A DNA stretch of 52,566 bases. Source: Apostichopus californicus. Lineage: Eukaryota > Echinodermata > Holothuroidea > Aspidochirotida > Stichopodidae. Made by a program: the position numbers and the translations under genes. The notes beneath the pieces are model-generated. The model did no database searches, was not told the origin of the DNA, and saw nothing but the letters and a program-made list of their open reading frames with translations. The stretch is taken from the NCBI GenBank assembly GCA_020650975.1, contig JAIPMN010006923.1, positions 1 to 52,566 on the forward strand, given 5' to 3'. Below are positions 34,401 to 44,094 of this stretch, piece after piece; the stretch's first letter is position 1; each line of letters opens with the position of its first letter.

Positions 34401-35923
34401 TAGCTTGGATATGGTCAATTAAATGTACAATAAACTATAAAGCAACTTAAGTGTCAGATACAATTTTAAACATTATCACTTGTCAGTTGTCTCATAACAA
34501 TAGAAGTATTATTAATCACTATTTTGTTAATTCATTATACAAAGGTAACAAATATATTCACGTATTCTAAATAAAAATTTGCTTACAAAGAACATTTATC
34601 GTTGCATCTGCTGTATCATTAACCTCGTTTAGAACCAAACATGTCAACGTGCCCTTATTGTACGTTCGGTCAACTTGAAATGTTATAGAGATGCACTCCG
34701 TAACATATTCCATTTCGTTTACTGAGGTTTGGCTCTGCTTTATCCAATGTTGTATATTTCGATTGTGCATCAACCACAAAAATGCAGCTTTTGTGGACTT
34801 CCCTGCACTTTCTATACAACAATTTGCTGACAAATGTTCTCCTTCCATAATTACGTCATCGAAGTGAAGCACCGGGTGACCTAAAACAAGGACGACAATT
34901 AAAAGGTAGTTTATATAGCTATTTTGTTTTTTGATTATAATACATATGGTGCATTTCTAGAATAAAAAAAAAATGTATTGTTTTATTACAGAGAACATAA
35001 AAGTCATAATTGATAGTCGTAAATCTAATTGTTAACGATATATTTTGACAAGGTCTTACATTCCATAACTCAGAGGCTAAGATATGCCTAGATAATGAAT
35101 ATCATTACATTCCAGTACAAACATGAAGTTATTGTATCAGCAATAAAAGTGAGTTAAACTCAAAAGCCTAGCTGGCAAGTTTAACAGTCTTGCAACATCA
35201 ATACATTTACAATTTGTAGTGCATGGAAGGTAATGATATATACATGATTTCTTAATTAAGAGAACCGTTTCTACAGTCAATAACAATCAAACTAGATAAC
35301 TTAAATATATTCTTAGACGTTCATGCCATTTCTTGTTAGCTCAAGATCAATTTTGCTAGTTTATCATACAGGAAATACACACAAATCATCGACATGTTAT
35401 CTTTACAAGTTCAATTAACCTAACAAAATAATCAAATAAAAAAAGAAGTTAAATCACCTTGTACAATCAACCGTTTGTTAGTGCGGACTTTTCCAGAATG
35501 TGAAAAAAATCTTGTACAAGAGTAATTCCCTGCATCGTTGAAACTGACAAAGGCAATCATCAATAAAACAGTATGCCCGTCATTATCAAGAAACGATTTG
35601 TATCTGCCTCGTATTAGCAAGTTCGAGCTTTTGAGATCCATGCGTAAGATAGGGTTGTAGTTGAATTCCCATAGTACTGTCTGTACTTCTTTCAATTTTA
35701 CCAAACTACAAGTCAGAGTTGCTGTTTCATGATTAAATATCACCTCAACTTCATCAGCTGCAAAATGATAGCAAAATACAAAATGGTTTGTCAAACGATA
35801 CAAGGAATCATAAACCAAAATTAATTTAACTGCAAACAGTTAAGAAGTACAGCTTTTGCAGGAATACTTACCTGACGTCACGATAATGTTGAAAATCACG
35901 ATAGAAAATACGTAGAAAAGCAT
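28365..35923 (-). CDS. Gene D: three-Ig receptor with RTK-type pseudokinase domain (complete)
   Basis: Exons in order: signal peptide 35872-35923 (MLFYVFSIVIFNIIVTS), Ig1 35458-35757, Ig2 34587-34880, Ig3 33904-34221, membrane 32968-33045, juxtamembrane 32571-32610 and 32091-32164, kinase 31673-31816, 30911-31021, 30308-30507, 30078-30197, 29741-29852, 29186-29282, 28793-28892, tail 28365-28457 (stop TGA). All splice phases agree; the sum is 2133 nt, 710 residues. Kinase: no GxGxxG loop, VLAKRV (beta-3 Lys shifted to Arg), Ala at the alpha-C Glu place, YHPAICARKTLL for the catalytic loop, KLFAFWP for DFG, LSPEA for APE, DVWSYGVFLWELFSYG, LNCPHDI, ANKRPAF. It is therefore very probably inactive. 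JM and tail Tyr (EEEIYHNA, RYAYDLLERK) could recruit SH2 proteins if another kinase phosphorylates them. The start is the only Met before a hydrophobic core with a phase 1 donor. Confidence 0.87.
30078..30197 (-). CDS. Gene D catalytic-loop/DFG exon
   Basis: The exon reads FYHPAICARKTLLDRHF and then KLFAFWPQEAADEIV. HRD is replaced by HPA, the loop Asn by Lys and DFG by AFW, so both metal-binding residues are gone. No Tyr is present in the shortened activation segment. Length and both phases equal gene A exon 1298-1417. Confidence 0.87.
31022..31672. other. Gene D intron, nothing seen
   Basis: This is the intron between the first two kinase exons. The flanking exons are in matching phase, so no exon is missing. 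No repeat or RNA gene was recognised. Confidence 0.5.
32091..32164 (-). CDS. Gene D juxtamembrane exon with tyrosine motifs
   Basis: The exon gives VQYQTSIRPIYEDQELNAEE followed by EIYH, and the next exon supplies Asn-Ala. The Tyr residues sit in acidic surroundings. IYHN fits the pYxN pattern bound by Grb2-type SH2 domains. Phases (2 in, 1 out) match the exons on both sides only if the preceding exon uses the second of two donors (32571). Confidence 0.75.
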
Positions 35924-36401
35924 TCTTAAGAGCAACTCCAAAGATAAATGCATTTGTGTTGTTTTTCAAATATGGATTAAGCCTACATAATCAATACTGG
36001 AAGTAGAATGTAACGTAGGTACACGTTTGTTAAGCTCTCGTTTCCTTATTTCGAGGTTGAATGGTTTAAAACATACATTTATTAATCCGGTAAATCAATC
36101 AATAAACAGGAGTAATGTGCTTTATAAGAAGAGTTTACACATTAATAACAACTTGAAGACCGAGGCTTTAAACGACTATAACTCTCTTCAATGTCCCTTG
36201 TCAAGTGGGAAAATAGAAAGTGGAAGTCGCGTGTTCCTATTCAACTTTCGTTATTCATAAAAATAAAAAAAAATGTACATTAAACGATGTCCTTTAAATA
36301 ATGAATGGTTGCGTGTTGCAAATTATTTTCCTTTTTTTTGCTCGAAGAGCGTTGTTAATAGTACGTTTTGTTATTTTTCCAATATTTCAATAAAAAATAC
36401 C
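35924..36401. promoter_or_regulatory. Shared divergent upstream region of genes D and E
   Basis: The start codons of D (minus) and E (plus) are 478 bp apart and point away from each other. The same arrangement with clear sequence similarity recurs at 43594-44094. A conserved block (CAAGTGGGAAAATAGAAAG in this copy) lies upstream of the E start. I could not identify a reliable TATA box or factor site. Confidence 0.55.
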
Positions 36402-39400
36402 ATGATATCTATCATTTTTATTGTCATATTTGCCTCTCTTGTGGCGAAAAGTGTTCCATCGACAGGTAAGTTTGAAAAACGACAATATGTTTTTGATCCA
36501 ATAGATAATTGAATAACAGTAGTGTGGACAGTCAACTTTACTACCGCTGGTTTTTAATGTTATCGTTATCGTCTTTGTACTCCTTATTATCAATGTAATT
36601 TACTAATGTAATGGACATGAGTAATATTTTGTCTAACTTGTGTCTTAAATCCTTGTGACGTAAATCCTTGGTGCGTAATATTTAGTCATTTCATATTTTA
36701 AGTAACTCCCAACTTGAAGTTGGTACTGCTCGAGGATGTTGCAGAACTCGTCTCTCTACGTTCAATGCTACCAAGCTTGAGTTTGCAATATCGTGGAATT
36801 GGAGGGATTCTGAATACATGTACCACACCGAAGAAAGCCTTTTTAAATCAAAAGGAAACGGGAAGTATATTTCGACCGTTACAAGAGATGGAACATTTGC
36901 TCGGTTGCAAATTACAAACGTAACCTATGGCGATTCCGGGATGTACAGATGTTCTAGTACACATTTACCTTCCGCAACGACGAATATGTTCTTCTGGAGA
37001 GTCATTGTTCAAGGTATCATCTCATCAATTTCCTATTCACAATAAACCATATGTAGTGTTCATAATATTAAATAAACCATAAATATATAATGTAATATAA
37101 TCAAACACATGCTCAATTCCCAGCAGTATTTGAAGCAGTAGTCCTCAAGAAAGAAGAATGTTACTTTAATAAATTGTTTCAAGTTTCAACACCATTTGAC
37201 GAGACAAGCTCCACCAACAGAAACAAAAAAAAACATCACTATACATTCTGTCAATATTGTAACATAGTTTGAGTAGCCTGCTTTTTATGTATCTGACAGT
37301 CATGTTAGGTTTTCAATGATCTCAAGATCCCATTCTTTCTCTCTTATTCTTTTGTTTTCATTGCATGTTGGTTGCAGTTAGTATTATATTTTTATCGTAG
37401 TGAGACCGAATTATCTACGTTCTCAGTGTATATTTGTCATCATTATATACAAACATTATGATCCTCTGCTGCTACCTCATTCATTAACTTAGTTTCAGAC
37501 AGTTATTAAAGGTTCGGTAAAATAAAGGTACAACAAAGCAGAAGACATGGACAAATACAAACCTCAGGAACGATTACGCCCCCTAGCCTCTTTAAAGTAT
37601 ATTAATGGCGACAAATATTGTAGTTATTATTATAAACAATTAACTATAAATAGCTGAAGTAATAATTGTCCTATTTCGATAGGTCGACCAGAATTAACAA
37701 ATGTGACCAGTGGAGTAAAGGAAAACGGTAATATGTCAGCAACTTGTTGCATAAGGTATTCTGAACCTGTCAGTAATATTACATACGTATGGTCAATTGG
37801 TGGATAGGATCCTTTTGATGTTACAACTCATACAACAATCACAGATGGTGGGTCATTATCATCATGTGTTACAACTATGTTTGTCGTTCACCAAAGATAC
37901 CACAGCAAAATGTTAAAATGTCTAGTAAGAAACCAGCTGAATGTATCCGCGACATCTACAATACAGGTCGTTCGTGAGTATATACCCTGCTGTTATAATT
38001 ATTGGTGTTGTATAATAGTTACTCATTGCAATATCAACACCATCTACCATAAAGAGTTCATTACCTTTCAACTGCAGGAGTATAGGTACTGGTGGTTAGT
38101 AGTCTAGTACTGTACGTGGTACAACGCATATATTTGTATGGTTCCGACGTGCACTTAAACAACTGTCACGTTTGGTTGAACTTCATATAGCAACGAAATT
38201 TACTTTTTGTTTCAAAATAAGTTTCGGTTACGAAATTAATTAACGTCTAAGTTTAATACTTATTAATATATTGGTCGGTGTCCATTGTTGCCCATCTCCA
38301 GAACACTATCGCCGAAAAATCGTGCACAATTGTAAGATATTAAACTTAATTTACACTGGTCTGGGTGTCATGATACGTAGGTATATTCTGTGAAATGATG
38401 TTTGCGTATCGATAGGAAGCTGTGCAGTACTTATCAAACAGGCAAACATCATATCACTGATAGATCAGAAAATCCCACGATGTACTGCTAATGATTAACA
38501 ATGCCTTATGAAATAAACAGGATCACGATTATATTAATCTTGTTCTCATTAACATGTAATTACTCCATGCGTTGTTTCTAATTGTATTTGATCCAAACCA
38601 ACTAAACCCAAATGCCGAAAGACGGTCTTGCTTTCATAAACAAAATATATGATAAAAAACACATATTGTGCTACTTTTTTAGCTATATTTAAAAACAATA
38701 TTGCATCACAGATCCCGCAAGAGCCTGGCTGAAACCATCCATGGCGGGATATGGACATACTCTATATGCAGACCGGAACAGAGAAACAAATATCACGTGT
38801 GTATCTGACGGATTTCCCTCACCATCGGTCCATCTACAACGTCTTTATTCAAGTGAACCAAACCAATGGATAAATATACCATTGGCTGCGAAGTTACTGA
38901 ACCAAGAAGAGACTCAACAGAGCTGGACGTTTTTATACCGTCTCAATGAAAGCAATTCCAGTACGTTAAGATGCTCAGCTTTCAATGGCCTCAATATTAC
39001 ATCGGAAAATAACATTTTCGTTGTCGAGGCGAGCTGTAAGTGTTTACAAATTTTATATTTGATATCGTATTCGTAGTCTTAAGCTTTATTCCTTTAAAAG
39101 GTTCCTTCCATAGATTATATATCCCGTATAAGAATCAGCTTGTGTACATAATTAAGACACCGTTGCAGAGTAAGATTCGCACAAGTCCAAAAATACAAAA
39201 TTTAAGCGACCGGCAAGTTCTTACAATAGAGGCTAAATTAAACAAAAACAATTCTGAATTGTTTATGCAAACAATTTTATTGGCGCTAACTTTCATGAAT
39301 TTTATAAAACTTAATATTTCCCTAAAATATCCATATAAACAATGATGACATTTCTATACATATAGCGTACAGAATATTATTGAAACACAGTATGTGGTAT

Positions 39401-40448
39401 CCGAATTGATGAGTACCTCACCTTTTAACACATCCACGCCATGATTGAAGTTATATAACCGGGGTTTTGGGAGTATATAGTAATGACGTTATTTCCATTA
39501 CACTTTTAATAGACCCAGCAAAGGTTCTTTTGAACTCACAGTCGTCTTTAAGTGTAAGACCAGGTGATACTGTGAACATTTCTTGTACCTATGATGGCAA
39601 TCCAGCGCCAGATGTATACATACAGCGAAAAGATACATCGGAAGAATGGGAAACACTTTCTCTTCGACCGTTTGAAATTCAAACTTACGTGAACAAAACA
39701 ACAAGATTGGCTTTCCAGCTTCATGTCAACGTAAAGGAAATAGCACACCAGTATAGATGTATAGCCAACAACACAAGGGAAATGTTTGTATGGAGCAACG
39801 ACCTCTTCCTTGCTTATAAAAGTATGAATTATCTGACTTTTTGAAGGTTTTAAATTCTAACTATTTAAACTTAACAGAAAAGTGTAAAGAAATGTATGGC
39901 TAGATTGGAACCCCAGTAATAAAATGACAATATACGACTCGCTACCAGCTAAGGGTAGCTAAGTTCATAGAGCGCCAAGCTTGGCACCCTTATGTCACTG
40001 GTTCGAAGGCCGTTGTAGCGTTAAATTATTTACTCTTGATCATGATCTCTAATACATTTACTTATATATTTAACATACCTTTTGCGAGAAAAGCAATTTC
40101 CTTTTACGGAGAAATAAAGTGTTACTTTACTCTACTTTACTTTACTTAACATTACTTTATTAGTGACTCGTCACTCCTGCCGTCACTCATAAAAAGTGTG
40201 CATAACATAATAAACGTCACTTGAAGAAAAAAACGACACGAAAACACACATGTTTTAAATTGACTCTGATAGATAATAAATTATTTTAACTAATGTAAAA
40301 TAAGACTATCTGTTTATTTCATAAAGTAATGTAACTTCATATATTTCTCTTTCTTCAGAAGACTTTGGCAAAGTTTTAGTTGAAAACATTACTTACGTTG
40401 TTATTGCTTTTTTGGTATTATTACTGGCTGCTCTACTGTTGTATCGTG
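36402..40448 (+). pseudogene. Gene E: four-Ig receptor like F, disrupted copy
   Basis: Exons: signal peptide 36402-36465 (MISIIFIVIFASLVAKSVPS), Ig1 36720-37013, Ig2 37683-37973, Ig3 38712-39035, Ig4 39513-39821, membrane 40359-40448 (YVVIAFLVLLLAALLLYR). Every exon has exactly the length of its gene F counterpart. In Ig2 the codon at 37805-37807 is TAG where F has TGG (GGWDP), so translation would stop in Ig2. The tail exon found in F (49050) has no counterpart here because the duplication unit ends near 41135. Possible products: none, a secreted fragment with signal peptide, Ig1 and part of Ig2, or none translated through. Other exons stay open, so the loss looks recent, or it is a polymorphism or assembly error. 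Confidence 0.8.
39940..40150 (+). repeat. tRNA-derived SINE, copy in gene E intron
   Basis: A tRNA-like head has box A-like TAGCTAAGTTCATAGAGC and box B-like GGTTCGAAGGCC. A SINE body follows and ends in AATAAAGTGTTACTTTACTC with repeated TTTAC units. It lies in the intron between the Ig4 and membrane exons. The head is too degenerate and lacks a 3' acceptor stem, so it is not a working tRNA gene. Confidence 0.7.
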
Positions 40449-41600
40449 GTAAGTATTTCGCATAAGGTATCTTCTTTTTCCAAATTTACTGGAGAGAGGA
40501 TTTTCGTGCTCAAGTACTGGAGAGAGGAAGAACGGGGATAAAAAACTTACTGATAAGATTTGACCTAAGTTTTGACAGTACACTACTACTTTTGATACAG
40601 ATACCCATTAAAAAGTACACAAATTAGAATAAAATAATACCAAATACATACTGATAAATTTGCACAGAAAAAAATTATTATAAGTATCTAACTTTGGAGG
40701 GCGGAATAAACCTAACTTCATAATCAGTTTTATATTAGTTTTATGTCCATCATATATACTTCAATCTTCATAATTAGACATAGACGTAATAAATTACATG
40801 TATTAAAAACGGAATGATTCCTAATGTCTGAAAGTACACCGAAGCCATTTTTGATATATTGAACGACTACATCAGACCACGTATGACAAGATCCAAATTC
40901 AACAGTTTCATTTGGCCGCAACTCTTTGTATTCAATGTTTGTTGCAGAAGTCCATTTAACACGAAAATACAACTCCATGAAGACACGGTGAGTTTTATGG
41001 TTATTATCCTTTAAATACATTATGTTCTTATATTACATATTATATTACTCCACAAGATGAACAAATGGCAAGATACGATAAGTTTTAACAAGAAAATTAG
41101 ATAGTGATAGTTAAAGATGCATTTTTAAAGTTATTTCCAAAGCAGCTTAGGCCAAATGTTGATAGAGCTGTTAAATCACTTCACGCTGCGTCATCATATA
41201 ACATGGAACGTGGAGCATATTGTATAATGTCACAAATGCAGAGTTTTAAAAAAAAAATTGAGGCAATGAGCTGTCTATCATAATCTGAGTACTACAATTT
41301 CATGGAAATTAGCTTTCAAGTACCGCTCACACACACAACTGCTGTACACAACGACTTATCATTAAAACATCATGATTTGACTGCTAAATTGTGCGTTGAG
41401 TCGCCTCATTATTTGGAAAAAAAACATGTGATATTCACACCATTTGATTTAACTATGAAATATATGAAGATTACTTAATTGCGACTTCTGATCCGTTTAA
41501 TCCAATTAAACTTCAAAGCCTAATTTTCATCGTTTCACAATAAACAGCTTTATGTTGGGATACAAAACAATAAATTAAAACAGAAAGAAAGATACTTAAC

Positions 41601-43593
41601 TGTACGTCGTGGTTATCTCAATCGTTACGGCATCGCTTATTGCATAACTACCCATTGAGTTTTTCGCAACGCATCTGTACTTTTCCGTATTTGTGAGATT
41701 CGAACTATGCAACTTGAATGTCCAAATCTGAAAAGTTGATTTATTCGATGACACAGTAGCTCGGTATATATGTTCTCGCCATACCCTTGTTTTTCTGTCA
41801 TATCTCTCCAGGGACACGTTTGGTGCAGGGTTCCCATCTGTTTGACATGTTAGTTCAAAGTCATCGTCCTTCGGAATTATATTCGGTTTCGTTCCCAACA
41901 TGTTGACACTACTTGTATCTAAAGGATAAACATTTCATGTAAACTTTAAATTATTCCCCAAAGACGGAATAAACAATACTTGTGATATTAACCTGAATTT
42001 ATGTTGCGGACGTAAGACTTTCTACAGATAAACGTTTCATATTTCATACCAAAATAAAAATCAATAAAAACGCTACTCCATTGCAAAATTGTTAAAAGTG
42101 TAGCTTGTCGGGTAACACCCTTGGATATGGTCAATTAAATGAACAATAAACTATAAAGCAACTTAAGTGTCAGATACAATTATAACATTATCACTTGCCA
42201 ATTGTCTCATAACATTAGAAGTGTTATTTATCACTATTTCGTGAATTCATTATACAAAGGTAACAAATATATTCACGTATTCTAAATAAAAATTTGCTTA
42301 CAAAGAACATTTATCGTTGCATCTGCTGTATCATTAACCTCGTTTAGAACCAAACATGTCAACGTGCCCTTATTGTATGTTCGGTCAACTTGAAATGTTA
42401 TAGAGATGCACTCCGTAACATATTCCATTTCGTTTACTGAGGTTTGGCTCTGCTTTGTCAAATGTTGTATATTTCGTTTGTGTATCAACCACAAAAATGC
42501 AGCTTGAGTGGACTTCCCTGCACTTTCTATACAACAATTTGCTGACAGATGTTCTCCTTCCGTAATAACGTCATCGAAGTGAAGCACTGGGTGACCTAAA
42601 ACAAGGACGACAGCTAAGAGGTAGTTTATTGTTTCTGTTTATAATACATATGGTGCATTTTTCTAGATTTCAAGTTACTAAGTTACTACGTAAAATCTAA
42701 TAGTTAACGATATATTTTTGACAAGGTCTTCCATAACTCAGAGGTTAAGATATGCCTTGATATTGAATATCATTACATTCCAGAACAAACATGAAGTTAC
42801 TGTATCGGATATAAAAACGAGTTAAACTCAAAAGCCTAGCTGGCAAATTTAACAGTTTTTGCAACATTAATACATTTACAACTTGTGATGCATAGAAGGT
42901 AATGATATATACATGATTTCTTAATTCAGAGAACCGTTCTTACAGTCAATAACAAATCAATTGTGAAATTGGATGACTTAAATATTTTCTTATACATTCA
43001 TGCCATTTCTTGTCAGTTCAAAATCAATTTGCTCGTTATTATAAAGGAATTAAATACAAATCGTCGACATGATATCTTTAAAAGTTCAATCAACCTAAGA
43101 AAGTACTCAAATAAAACAAGAAGTTGATCACCTTGTACAACCAACCGTTTGGTTGTGCGGACTTTTCCGGAATGTGAATAAAATATTGTACAAGAGTAGT
43201 TCCCTGCATCGTTGAAACTGGCAAAAGTAATCATCAATGAAACAGTTTGCCCGTCATTATCAAGAAACGATTTGTATCTGCCTCGTAATAGCAAGTTCGA
43301 ACGTTTGAGATCCATGCGTAAGATAGGGTTGTAGTTGAATTCCCATAGTATTGTCTGTACTTCTTTCAATTTTCCCAAACTACAAGTTAGAGTTGCTGTT
43401 TCATCATTAAATATCACCCCAGCTTCATCAGCTGCAAAATGATAGCAAAATACAAAATAATTTGTCAAACGATACAAGGAATCACAAACAAAAAGGAATT
43501 AAACTGCAGTTAAGAAGAACAGCTTTTGCAGGAATACTTACCTGATGTCAGGATAATGTTGAAAATTACGACGGAAAATACGTAGAAAAGCAT
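41601..43593 (-). CDS. Ectodomain cassette D': signal peptide plus three Ig domains, no membrane or kinase exon of its own
   Basis: Exons: signal peptide 43542-43593 (MLFYVFSVVIFNIILTS), Ig1 43132-43431, Ig2 42302-42595, Ig3 41601-41918. Lengths (52, 300, 294, 318 nt) and phases equal those of gene D. All frames are open, with canonical splice sites and intact Ig Cys/Trp residues (LTCSLGKL, NCCIES, ELTCQTD, YRCVAKN). No minus-strand membrane exon follows before gene E territory. The Ig3 donor is phase 1, so it can join the gene D membrane exon at 33045, about 8.5 kb downstream. Read-through into the intron after Ig3 would instead end almost at once (TACAGTTAAG contains TAA), giving a secreted three-Ig protein. 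Which occurs cannot be told from sequence. Confidence 0.8.
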
Positions 43594-44094
43594 TCTTAAA
43601 AGCAACTCCGAAAATAAATGCATTTGTGTTGCTTTTCAAATATGGATTAAGCCTACATATTCAATATTGGAAGTAGACTTTAAACGTAGGTACACGTATG
43701 TTAAGCTCTCATTTCCTTATTTCGAAGTTGAATGGTTTTAAAACATACATTTACTACTCGGGTTAAACTTGAGAACTAAGTAAAATCAATCAATAAACAG
43801 GACGCAACATTTGAAACAGGAGGGTGTGATGTGCTTCTTAAGAATAGTTTACACATTAATAACAACTTGAGGACCGAGGCAATAAACAACCTTAACTCTT
43901 TTCAATGACCCTTTTCAAGTGGGAAAATGGAAAGTGCAAGTCTCGTTTTCCTAATCAACTTTCGTTATTCATAAAAAACTACATGTACATTAAACGATGT
44001 CCTTTAAATAATGCATGGTTGTGTTTTTTTCGCTCGAAGAGCGTTGTTAACAGTACGTTCTATTATTTTTCCAATATTTCAAATCAGAAATACC
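43594..44094. promoter_or_regulatory. Shared divergent upstream region of D' and F
   Basis: The start codons of D' (minus) and F (plus) are about 500 bp apart. The stretch is a diverged copy of 35924-36401, with small insertions near 43760-43830. Retention of the head-to-head layout in both copies fits a bidirectional promoter, by inference only. Confidence 0.5.

Larger units (their letters stand above)
33553..41135. repeat. Tandem duplication unit 1 of the D-ectodomain/E pair (about 7.6 kb)
   Basis: The unit starts at AAAATTGAGGCAATGAGC (33553), contains the gene D Ig and signal-peptide exons and all gene E exons except a tail, and ends near 41135. It matches 41257-48975 almost base for base, with scattered substitutions and small indels. 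Its left limit falls between the gene D Ig3 exon and the membrane exon, so the kinase module was not copied. Confidence 0.9.

Noticed and set aside
36180-36240. Possible interferon-response-like site upstream of gene E (GAAAATAGAAAG)
   Set aside because: The spacing between the GAAA cores is wrong for an ISRE, and the second copy upstream of F does not keep it. It is too short to mean anything in AT-rich DNA.
39940-40030. Possible tRNA gene
   Set aside because: A and B boxes are present, but the arms do not pair into a full cloverleaf and the copy continues into a SINE body with a repeated TTTAC tail.
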